Part shown: positions 1-10,610 of the stretch, one piece after another
Layout of the letters: every line of letters begins with the position of its first letter
How positions within the stretch are numbered: the stretch's first letter is position 1
NCBI GenBank assembly: GCA_023333565.1
Contig: JAJKFH010003075.1
Span: 1,353,501-1,417,500, forward strand
Length of the DNA: 64,000 nucleotides
Direction of reading: 5' to 3'
DNA from: Puffinus mauretanicus
Taxonomy: Eukaryota; Chordata; Aves; Procellariiformes; Procellariidae
Made by a program: the position numbers and the translations under genes
Notes under the pieces: model-generated
Databases searched by the model: none
The model's input: the letters and a program-made list of their open reading frames with translations, nothing else
What the model was told of the DNA's origin: nothing

Positions 1-2024
1 CAAACATCCTTAGGTATGTCTGTCTCTCCCTGGTATTCCATTAAATTGAGACCTCACCTGAGGCGTCCTTGAAATTCAGAAACTCAACAGCTAATAAAGA
101 TTGTAGCTCTTAAGCCTTTTCCTAGAGGGTTGTTGACTCCCTTTTTAACTTTAGGAAAGCTGAACTCCTTTGGGCATGGCTAGATGGAGCCATCTCCTGG
201 CCAGACAGTAAAGAAAACTCTTGGTTGAATATGAATGTGTCCTAACTCCTGCCCTGGTAATTAACTTTGCTGTAAACAAATTAGGTATGAACTGCAAAGG
301 AAATGCTCCCTGCAGACTGGCAGAGTAGGTTCCAGCTTTAGTTTATAAACTTAACACACCAAAAATTGGAAACCAGCTGAGTGGATGCTTTATATGATAC
401 TTTCTTGTGCATTGTATGAACAGCTGGAGAAGAAGGTGAACCACCGAGTGTGGTTCATTACTAGCTGCGGATAGAGCAAAGGCGTGGTGGTAATCAACCA
501 TTTTTTGAATGACAACAAATCATCACTAAAATCCTGTTTTACTGGCTTGACTTGAACTGGATGACGTTAACAAATTGCTTAATTTCTGATATTTTGTTTG
601 TCTTGGGCTGTGACAAACTCAACCCTTTGGTTGGCTGTTTTCTGGTCTAGACAGAGCCCTGTCTTCTATCTCACTTGTGACTGTGCAGGTGTCAGAGTAT
701 ATCCATTTTTGCAATGTGGATTCATCTCTTGGATAGTTGAGTAAACCACAAAAGCTCAACAGACTTAATTGATGAAAAGGCTTATTGACATGAGAATAAC
801 AAATTTTCTGTCTATGAGGGCTTCCATACAAAGATAACCATCAGTAAAATTCTTTATTTGCATGTAATCTCTGTGATGATTAGGTAATAACAGCTAGGAA
901 AAAACATTACTCTTCATGAGAGTTAATCTTGTTACTGTAACAAGGTGCTTGATCTTCTGGGGCCAATTTTGCTTTGACTGTTTCAGTACAGGATGCAGAT
1001 ACATAAAGCAACATATTCTGTACCTGTATAGACTACTTTAATGTGCCTGAAAAGGTTTTACTGTAGAGTCTCTTCAATTGTGGGCAGATATGCACATCAA
1101 ACTTCTACTTGCAGCAACCCAAACTAAGAGCCTGATTTTATTTGTTATAACACAGCTGAATTGCATGTTTAAGGCTTCTGTTTTATTGTACTGCAAGATG
1201 TGAAATGTGAGTTATCTTGTGTTGTCAAGAACTCTGGATGAACATAACTTTTTTGTGTGGAAATAAGGCATCTGTTCTCTATAGCTGTATTGTACCTGAA
1301 AGCTCCATTACAGATGTCTCTGAAATTTATCCTTTTTTACTTTAACACTGGAAGGAAGGAAGTGACTGGTGCTTATGGCAGTGGGATTCCAAAAAGCTGC
1401 CTTCAGCTGACATCTATTTTATCCCCCTTTTTTTGAGTATGATCATTTCAGCTCAAGTCCCTGGGCCCTGGTTTCCTCATCTGCAAAATAGAGATGATAA
1501 TGTTTGCCTACCCAACAGGGACACTTGTTAATGCAGGTGCTATTCTTCTCACTAGAGCTAAAGGATTCATGTAAGTATTGAGATGTGTTTCAAAGTCCTT
1601 GCAAAATCAGATTTCTCAGGGTATGAACACATTAAGTATTCTGGAGCAATACTAAAAATTTGGTACAGCATTGATATTTGGAGCAGGTGCGAAGTCCTTT
1701 CATTCAAGCTGTCCTCAATGACTTCTACCTTAAGAATGATGTATCAGAAGTTGAATCAGTTTGTCTGTGTTCATTTTTTAATTATTATGAATGATTAGCA
1801 ATCATTGTCTGAAATTTCCATACTCCAAACTGCATTTTCAAGAGTGGATGAATTTAGATCGTTGTTTATTCAAATTCAACAAAATGTTTTGCTATGAGTT
1901 TTTGCATGGGTAAGAAAATAGAAGAAGTTGTAACTGGGTTTTTTTTTTAGGAAAATAATTAATTTAAAAACAGTTTTGCACCTATAGCTATATCTGCTTT
2001 AATTTTAACTGTATTGTTTTTCAG
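1..2024 (+). other. KCNK2: KCNK2 intron (3' part), upstream of the M4 exon
   Basis: This stretch precedes the first recognised exon and ends in a normal acceptor: a T-rich tract from about 2009 and CAG at 2022-2024, with branch-like TTTTAACTG just upstream. The next exon begins in phase 1, needing one base from an exon outside the window that should encode the second pore loop. I see no exon here. The only structured element is a MIR-like SINE fragment near 1461-1605. Frames of 70-71 codons at 619-831 and 1583-1798 show no recognisable protein. Confidence 0.85.
1461..1605 (+). repeat. Ancient MIR/CORE-SINE-like fragment
   Basis: The run GTTTCCTCATCTGCAAAATA at 1471-1490, followed by GAGATGATAATGTTTGCCTACC, matches the well-known 3' half of MIR/CORE-type SINEs: the 'tttcctcatctgtaaaatgggga' block followed by 'ataatagtacctacc'. 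Further on, AAGGATTCATGTAAGTATTGA resembles the 'aggattaaatgagttaat' block. The element is strongly diverged, as expected of an old amniote SINE. The limits are approximate and the family call comes from memory of the consensus, not from an alignment. Confidence 0.5.
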
Positions 2025-2164
2025 GGGGATCAGATATTGAGTACCTAGATTTTTATAAGCCAGTGGTGTGGTTCTGGATCCTTGTTGGGCTTGCTTACTT
2101 TGCAGCTGTCCTCAGCATGATTGGAGACTGGCTAAGAGTCATATCAAAAAAGACAAAGGAAGAG
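2025..2164 (+). CDS. KCNK2: KCNK2 (TREK-1) penultimate coding exon: M4 helix and proximal gating segment
   Basis: The exon is 140 nt between CAG at 2022-2024 and the donor GTAAGA at 2165. It enters in phase 1 (bases 2025-2026 finish a glycine codon) and leaves in phase 0. The 46 complete codons read [20 protein letters not shown] and continue through the M4 helix to [13 protein letters not shown], which is the TREK-1 sequence as I know it. TREK-1 is a dimeric plasma-membrane K2P leak channel opened by stretch, lipids, heat and intracellular acid. In the 411-residue numbering this exon spans about G261 to E306. Ser300 (codon 2144-2146, a PKC-linked site) and Glu306 (2162-2164, the internal-pH sensor) lie in its last 21 bases. 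The basic cluster R297, K301, K302 and K304 is intact. The paralogues KCNK10 and KCNK4 differ here, so the assignment is firm. Confidence 0.97.
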
Positions 2165-2358
2165 GTAAGAACATTTTGAAAGGGGAAGAAATACTACTTT
2201 GTAAAAACTTTGATTAGAAGCCAGGTGAGCTTATAGCTGCTTTTGCTCTTAGGGCATAGGTCAAACCTGTTTATGTATGAAGTATATGCTGCAGCTCAAA
2301 CTGCAGCAAACTTTGTAGCAGTCTAATCAAACATAGAGTGATTTTTTTTACATGACTG

Positions 2359-2418
2359 CATATAAAACTAGATTAAATGTATTATTAACATATAAAATTA
2401 GATTAAATGTATTATTAA
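2359..2418. repeat. Tandem duplication, 2 x 30 bp
   Basis: Two adjacent 30-bp units (2359-2388 and 2389-2418) differ at one position: CATATAAAACTAGATTAAAT against CATATAAAATTAGATTAAAT, each continuing GTATTATTAA. The event is a simple local duplication in AT-rich intron, 195 bp after the exon. The low divergence suggests it is fairly recent, and it may vary in copy number. Confidence 0.95.
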
Positions 2419-5400
2419 ATTAAGTGTATATGCACAATTGCACCTGACTTACATGAAAAAATTCTCTAAAAGGATTATTCTAGACAGGAGAATGTAGTTC
2501 TTAATTTTTGAGGCAAAAATCATTCTGCTTTGATTGTTTCTTATGGGATGCTAGTATGTAAAAAAAAAAATGCTAGATCACTAAATAGTTATATTCAAGA
2601 TACATTTGATCATTTTACAGTGGTAAGAGAATAAATGTTTCATATCATGCAAGGTATTGGAATGAATTACTTAAATATGCCTAGGTGTATTTTACCATAA
2701 TATCTTCAGTGGCATGTCTAGTTATTTGCAGTCAGGTGCATTGCTTTCAGTTCAAATATATTTTTACTTGTAAATGTGTATTTATCACTCCAATGATGCT
2801 ACAATATTTTACTTTAAATTTTGTCATTTAAGAAAATATCCTGGTTTTGAAAATGTGAGAGGATAAATAAAATTTCCTTCGACTGCAGCTAGCACAGTTC
2901 AGGTTTTACTAGAAGTTTGAGAGACAAATTAATTTTGTTTTAAGCAACATATTATTTCCCTCTAATTTAACTTCAGTTCCTCTGCACGCATCCATTCATT
3001 TGTGTTACTCAAATATAAAAACTCTTAATTTCTTTTTGATGGAATGAATATGTTGGTTACTGTGCAGTGCCCTACTACTTACATTGTTTTAAATTGTTTT
3101 CCCAGCTGTAGGGCATGGCATCAATGCCTAGATGTAATCCTGGCAATCCTTGAGTTCCCAAAGACCTCGCTGTAAAGGGTAGCTTACACCTATATACCTT
3201 CACTCATTACAGACCCTCAGGGTCCCTGCCGCTTTCTGACCAGAGGGCAGCGGTGATGGTGACAGCAGGCAGGAGGATGTGAGCTGGGTGCTTGGGCAGG
3301 ATTAAGCCCACTTTGTGAGGCACGTGGGGCGGGCAGCCCATTTTTGTTGCCCTTGCTATGCTCATAGCTCTTTATAGTTAGAGTCGGCATTGTGGCAGGT
3401 CTGTTGTAAGTACACTTCTACCAGGCATTTGATAAACACTTAGCTCTGAAGCAGAGGACAATATTTATTTGATCAGTTTCCTTTAAGGAGTATCATCTTT
3501 TGCCCCTATGCTGTAAATTTGAAAAGATATTTATAACTTTCCTTACACAATGAGCTTTACTAGTGTCCTTCACAGCTACGGAGCAGCAGGTATAACACAA
3601 GCGTTCCCATTTGCAAGTTCAACAGTTTGCAGGATCACCATTTTGTTTTCTGGAAAAGCACTGAGGGTGTCTTTAACACCCAAGCTGCATGATTTACACT
3701 GGCTGCAGGGAAACCAATAGATCACTTCAAATGCCATTAACCTGCATGGTTTTTCTTCATTATTTGGAACTTCAGAATTAGGTCGGTCTAGGCCCTTTTT
3801 CCCTCTGCACTAGAAAGAAGTAAGAGCTGGGCAAGCACATGTGGTGCTTCCCCGGTGCTCTCTCCTAGTGTCTAACTGTTCTCAACTTGGGGCATTTCCT
3901 AAACTGCATTTAGTTTCCCTGGGTAACTTATTTCTGGATTCTTAAAAATTGTGATATGACTGAGGCACTATGAATTAGGACCACACAAAAAAACCTTGTT
4001 CAGGCTCGGTTTTGCTCCATTTCCTCAGACACTGATGACACAGTTTAGTTCTTCACACTACTTCCTAGAATTAATCTGGTCTTTAATCTCACTTTTCTCA
4101 TACTCTTCTCTTTTATCCAGACAGTAAGATCTCTGCATAAGACACTATCTTGACTATATAATTGTACATAGCACACTGAGGGTTTAATCTTGTTTAGAGT
4201 GTCTCATTATCCATATTATTATAATGATGATAATATATTAAGAATGTTTGAATTTTATACTACCTTGTTTTTATTTATACTGAAGCTATTACAATATGGA
4301 CTAATTTTGGAAAACATTTAAAGAAACATGAATTGAACTAACTCATGGATTCCTTTAACACATTAAATACATTCCTACTTTTATCAAGTAAAACTCATTT
4401 GCCAGGTTATGGCAGCACAGTGCTATGCTAAACTTTCTTTTCTCAGGCACCAGGAATGCATGCCCTATTTCATCTTTCCATCCCTTCTCACCTTTGTAGC
4501 CTAAACAAGCATATTCATTTTGTCTAGAAAGGAAAACCTCATTCTTCATATATGTCCAAATTCTCTTGGCTGCTGCAGGTATTCAGGATTTAGCTGTATA
4601 AAAGTGTCTCATGTGTGTTAGCTTAGATTAAAGACAGACATAACATAATTGGTACCATTTGTTCAATTAATCATATCTCTGATGTTCAGAAATCTCCCCC
4701 CCACTTCTTAACCCACTGCTCAGGCAGGTCTGAGAATTCATAAGAGAAAGAAAATGTTTTAGCTGTTTAAAAATGCTACAGTTTTAAAAATGATGGAGAC
4801 CAGTTTGAGAACTAAATTATGGCATATCACAAGTTGTGTGCTAGTTAGAAAATAAGAAAAATTATTTCTGTATTCTATCCTAATGATACTTTGTAGGAAG
4901 AAAGTTATATAAAGATATTGCATTTTTTTATAAGATTTGCTGTGCTTGAACAGAAGCGCTGTACAAATATTCACTTTACAGGTAGCATTTTATGATAAAA
5001 ACTGCTGCTCTTAGCTCATCCTTACTATCTGCCTAGGAAAATTTGAGTGAAGAAGCTGAGGGAGTTTAGTGGAAATGTAGTCATCAAATCTCCTCTATGC
5101 CAGCAGAAGCCAGAGGACACTCTGAATTTCTTGTATCGTCTGTTTTTTCAGTTAAACCTAAATTTACGATGGTCTGTTCCAGCTTCTATGGATGCAGATT
5201 ATAGTGGAAGAACCTATCTGGAGTTCAAATAGTAGAAATGAGTGCAATGGAAAAATCCTAGTTCTAACTATGTTTTTCAACTGTCTTTTAAGGAAACGTT
5301 CTGTCAGTCCTTGGGGAAATAGCTCATTATACCTAAAGGTAGCCTTTGAAGTTAGAAGCAATGTTATATACTGAAATCTACTGCAAGACAGAGGCTATGA

Positions 5401-6808
5401 TAAAATCTATAGGACTGTAATTAATGTACTCTGAAAACTGAAACAGTTTAATACATTTCCTAGGAAATATAAGACACTGAAAATCTTTCTTCACAAAACT
5501 TAACCACTGTGCATATCAACACCTACAAGTAAACAAGATTTTGTGTAGGATTTGTATCATACCTTTCATGAAAAAAATAGTAGTGGTCTACCATGTTTTA
5601 GATACAGGAGGGAGCAGATCATTCAATAATGATCAGCTGTGTTGGTTTCAGTGGTCTAAGACTGAGGGCTGATAGCAGCCAAGTCTAGTGAGTTGTACCA
5701 GAGTCCAGGATGAAGACAGAGGTTGCAAGTGTTGAAAAGCCCCTCTCTTTGCTTCCCCTCAACAACCAAAACTATGTATTAGCTGAGGTATTTGATACCT
5801 CTTTTGATAGGCAGCTGTAATAATCTCCTTTTTGCCTTTTCCTGTAGTCTAAAGTAAAAAAATAGTTTATCATAGCATATTTAGGGTGTATATTGTGAAA
5901 GGAAACCTCCATATTCCAGGAAGTGGGCATGCTGATAATGAGTATCACCTAATAGCTATAGTCCTGTTCACATTTTTCTTAATGCAGTTGTATTGGTCTT
6001 AAAAGCAGTTTACATAAGACTGCAGTAATAATGCATTTCACTGTTTCAACAAAATAAAACATCTATTTTTTTCACGATGCCACCAGGAAAGTTTGCCATA
6101 TGCAAGAGGAACTGAGACAAAAAAATCTGATCAGATATGCACTGATCCACAATAATGCTGTATTTTGTTATTAAAATACAGATAACCAGAATGTCTGTCA
6201 GTTGCTCGGGTGGCTTTTGTCTCCTGAAATACTCTTGAGAGTTTTGAATGCATCAAATGGGGAGGGCAGTGAAAGACAAGTAGAGACAGAAGTGGGAGTT
6301 TTAGGACAGATCTGCTGCTGGAAGCCGTTCATACAGTAAGATAGATGAAGTGTCAGAAAGTCACTGGAACATGCTGTGTGCTGTAATCTTGAGTAGGCGA
6401 TCTGTCTCTGAAGTTCAGCTTCAGCTGTACTAGCTTGCCTTAAACTCCCTCCTCTTCATTATTCTCTATACTCTGATTACTCAGAGCACTTCTAAAGTCT
6501 TCTGATTTTAGTTTCTTTGAAAGGTAAAATTTCAGTAGGATTTTTTTCCTTGTCATATTTTTCTTTCACTTCAGTATGCAGTAGTTTCTGAATTTCAGCG
6601 TTTCCAGCAAAAATGCCTACTCAGCCAAGAATCTTAGTTATTTGGGCTATAAATTTCAAATTCCTGTTTTTAAAATTAAGTGCTTATGTCCCTTGGCCTC
6701 ATGATATTCTTTGTTAAGCTCTAGTCCAGACTCAATTCAAGTCAATGAAGATGGGATTCATCTCCAGTGTAGATATCAATATCTGACGTAGTCATCTACA
6801 TTCCCTTT

Positions 6809-7397
6809 TGTCGTGGTTTAACCCCAGCTGGCAACTAAGCCCCACGCAGCTGCTCGCTTACTCCCCACTGGTGGGATGGGGGAGAGAATCGGAAGGGTAA
6901 AAGTGAGAAAACTCGTGGGTTGAGATAAAGACAGTTTAACAGGTAAAGCAAAAGCCGCGCACGCAAGCAAAGCAAAGCAAGGAATTCATTCCCTACTTCC
7001 CATCAGCAGGCAGGTGTTCAGCCATCTCCAGGAAAGCAGGGCTCCATCACACGTAACGGTGACTTGGGAAGACAAACGCCATCACTCCGAATGTCCCCCC
7101 CTTCCTCCTTCTTCCCCCAGCTTTATGTGCTGAGCATGACATCATATGGTATGGAATATCCCTTTGGTCAGTTGGGGTCAGCTGTCCCAGCTGTGTCCCC
7201 TCCCAGCTTCTTGTGCACCATCAGCCTGCTCGCTGGTGGGGTGGGGTGAGAGACAGAAAAGGCCTTGACTCTGTGTAAGCGCTGCTCAGCAGTAACGAAA
7301 ACGTCCCTGTGTTATCAACATTATTCTCATCCTAAATCCAAAACACAGCACTATACCAGCTACTAGAAAGAAAATTATGCCAGCTGAAACCAGGACA
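6809..7397 (-). mobile_element. Solo LTR of an avian ERVL-like endogenous retrovirus
   Basis: The element is 589 bp, bounded by TG at 6809 and CA at 7397, and flanked by a perfect 5-bp target duplication, CCTTT (6804-6808 and 7398-7402). A 5-bp duplication fits ERVL-type integration. The ends (TGTCGTGGTTTAACCCCAGC and CCAGCTGAAACCAGGACA) are those of a repeat abundant in neoavian genomes. Read on the minus strand, the layout is that of an LTR: a TATA-like CATAAAG at about 7127-7121, then a TTAAA-type poly(A) signal near 6936-6940, then U5. No internal retroviral sequence is present, so it is a solo LTR left by LTR-LTR recombination. The 61-codon frame at 7064-7249 lies wholly inside it and is not a gene. 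Orientation is inferred from these weak promoter and poly(A) signals. Confidence 0.92.
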
Positions 7398-9447
7398 CCT
7401 TTATAGTCAGTGGAAGGAAATGGAATTATTTGAATTTTGTAAGGCATCTACCATATGAGACGAATTGCATCCTGGAAGAGCCCAATCCTGGAAGAGTCCA
7501 AGTGACTGACTCATGTTAAACATCACCTCAGTTTGGACAAGTGATTTTTCATGCTGGGTGTCTTTCTTTTGAATTGAACAATATGGATCCAGCTTTAAAT
7601 ACTAAGCCTAAAATTTCATGAGAAATAGCACATTCACTTCTTGTGAAAATTCAAGAGACAGTTGTTACCTTTGATATTTATAAACAAATTAAAAAATTTG
7701 ACTCATCTGAATCATCATTCAGCTTAATCTTCTTGTGGCAGAGCTGTCACTCATGTCCATCAAAACAGAATTAGGCTTGTCATGTTGATGCCATGGAGAT
7801 TATCACACTCCCTATAATATTTGTTGTCTTTTCATTTTACTAGCTTCAGGCTAAAGGTGCTCACCCAGCATAAGGGTCCCAGCCTAAAGAGAACTTGAAC
7901 CCATCTCTCATGTCCTCCAAGGAGGGACCCTAAATGTAGCCTGTGTGCATCAAAAGATGAAAAAATGAGTGGACTCAAATGAGAAACAGTTTTGCAAGGT
8001 TTTAGTGAGTTGAACTGGCATACGAGGTAAACAGACCTCAGAGGCTGTTCAGTGAAGGTGTGCGACCAAGGAGGAGGAAGAAGTTCCTTCAGTGGTGGTG
8101 AGCTCTTAACATGGCTCTCGTTGTTTTAAGAAACAAAATTGGTTCACTTAGAAATGAAGGTGATAAGAATAACTCTTCAGCCTGGCTTTTTACAAAAGTG
8201 TGAGCCAATTGCTTATCCATTGTGCATTATTTTAAGTGAGACGGATCAGCTTCTGTTGAGGAAAACAACTGTTTGGGCTTTTCCTTTTCTTACAAAAAAA
8301 AATAAAAACCCAATTGCAGTAGTTTTAAGAATTGTATATCCACAAGTGCAATCAGTAGGTCAGACTTGATGGAAGTCTGTTCCTAGAAAGCACTGAATCA
8401 GAAGTATTTGTTGGAGATGGTCACGGTGGGGAAGCAATTGCATGTGAAGTCCTTCTGCAAGGCAGTGATTAATAGGGGTGACAAAATTCTAGGATGCGCA
8501 AGCAGGGGAACATTGAATTCCTGTAGGAAAGTGGTGTTACTGCTGCAGATGTTATTAAAAGGTATATTACCATAAAACAGTCCCTAGATCTGTGGTCTAA
8601 ACTTGAGAAAGAACTTAGAGAGCTACAAAAAAGGCAAAAGGGCCATCTAAAGAGAAGTCTGCCTAGCATTAAGAGTTTTTTCCAGTCCATCCAAGATGTA
8701 CAGAAAAGTGTATTTGAGAAAGAATAGCCACATTCAAAAAGGTGATTGTTTCTAATAATTTCTATGAGATGGGGAAAAATATAAAATCTTTCTACAGTAA
8801 ATACAGCCATAGGTCTCCGGTCAAATTTGACTAGTGACAGGACAACAAAAAAAACACCCCAAAAATGAAATATGGGAGTATAGTCCTTCCATAACGTCTC
8901 TGAGTCTTGGAGATGTATAAAGAGTGGTATTGGTGTAAGGAGAAGGTAGAAATGGCTGACCGGGTTTTGAATGCAATTTGATCTCTTCCCTTCTCAAGAG
9001 ATTATAAGTCATCCTGGTGGTGTTCTCGGTCCTGCCCTAGCAACAGTCCGTAATACTGAGTTCCTGTATCGATCACACTTTCATGAGGACACTGTAGTAC
9101 TATGTGCAATAATGAATACAAAAGAACATGTTGTTCTGAAAGTCCCAGGAAAACTAATCTGCTGATGGTTTTTGACACTTTTTTGAGATGTCATTCCTCA
9201 TAGCTTTGGACATGTGATGCCTGCATAACTTCAGATTCAACACACACACACAAAGGTAACATCTACACTGTTATCATCTTGGTGTGGTTTATATTTATAT
9301 CGTTTGTGTTTATATCAGACCTCTTAGCTGGGCATATTAAAGCCCTTTAGAGACGGCTGTTTTGTTATTGCATATTAAGCACCAGGTGCCGAAGCGATGC
9401 TGGTGTGGTGCTGATTACAAGAGATGTGCTGCCTAAATGCACTTCCA

Positions 9448-9611
9448 CGAGCAGCACGGGGTGCTGTGCCGGCCGAGGGCAGGGGGGCACTGCCGGCGCC
9501 GCGCCCGCCAGCCCCTACGCCTGGCCCTGCTCTCCCACGGTGCTCCCCCGGGCCGCACCGTCCCGAGGTTCAAGGGGAGATGGAAACGCCTCCAGCGCAG
9601 GCTGCGTGCAA
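9448..9611. other. CpG-dense patch inside the KCNK2 intron
   Basis: By eye there are about 18 CpG dinucleotides in roughly 165 bp, in an otherwise CpG-poor AT-rich intron. The core contains GCCGGCGCCGCGCCCGCC and CCCCCGGGCCGCACCG. Because stop codons are rare in such sequence, frames of 60-85 codons open on both strands, none with recognisable protein content. Just after it, ACCAG|GTAGTG at 9611-9619 resembles a splice donor. It could be a small CpG island with an alternative first exon, or just a GC-rich insertion. The sequence alone does not decide. Confidence 0.6.
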
Positions 9612-10556
9612 CCAGGTAGTGATGGTGAGAGCTATTGAATTTGCAAAAATAAAACTGGAGCAAGTGACTTATACTTCATAATAAGAGAAGTTGATTAGAG
9701 AGCTCAGTTATAGCAGTGGCATTTCTTGGAGTTAATTACCTGTGAAGATTCCCTGAATGCACATTATCATGGCTTACATTAGGAAATCTTGATTTTTGGA
9801 GACAAGATGTAATTGATCTTTTAGGTTACTGTGACAAATATATCTGTGATTTAACTCTATTGACAGAGTGATATTTAATCTGGAACCTGTTCAGCTCACG
9901 TCTTCGTGATTAACATTCCTGGAAACTTTACTTTTTTAAGCTAATCTCAGTGCTTGGATATTGTTAGGAAGAGACGCTAAAACATGTTAGTAACACTGCG
10001 TGTGTATGCATTTGATCGCTGTCTTGTGGACGAGTCCCCAAACGAAGCCAGTTCAGCAGAATACCCTTGCATTTTCAAGACATTGTGTTGACAGTGAGGA
10101 AACTGCTTTGCAGTCATGGATAAAAAGGACTGAAGAAACTATGGAATACTTTCCTTTACAAGGGGTGAATGCAGTTGTAATACTACTGTTGAATGACTAA
10201 AGTGGAGCTTTAATATTTCACACAAATATCACTCCAGATACTGACATTAGAAAGTTAAGAATTAGTTTTTACTGGGACTTGACCATGTAGTTACTCAGTA
10301 CCAAGTCAAAATTAAAAGTCCTTTTTTTGTGTTTTCTTTAGCATATCTTTATAAGATAAAAACATCCAATGAGTTTATGAAACAGTCGTCTCTTTCCTGT
10401 GGGAGAAAGCTGAGACAGTCTTTCAACTGCTTGTGGTTTGGGTTTCATTATGCTTCTAGTATAATTCTTAAAAGGTTTGCTATTTCTGGCTGCAGCAAAG
10501 TCAGTGGCTGTATAGTGCAGACAGAGAATACATGCTGTTCTCCTGAATCACCTTAG

Positions 10557-10610
10557 GCTCAGCTGGTAGAGCTTTATGTAAACCTAAATAGCTTCTTGTG
10601 GTTAATACGG
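10557..10610 (+). repeat. tRNA-like fragment (D-arm/A-box), probable SINE head or tRNA pseudogene
   Basis: GCTCAGCTGGTAGAGC at 10557-10572 is a perfect tRNA D-arm: a 4-bp stem GCTC/GAGC around the canonical loop AGCTGGTA. About 40 bases on, GTGGTTAATACGGG (10598-10611) lies where the T-arm should be but has lost the C of TTCRA and the stem. The acceptor stem is not recognisable. It is therefore not a functional tRNA. An exact 16-base match to the D-arm suggests descent from a tRNA or tRNA-derived SINE, but chance is not excluded. Confidence 0.35.

Noticed and set aside
7064..7249. 61-codon frame
   Set aside because: Lies wholly within the solo LTR, which has no coding region.
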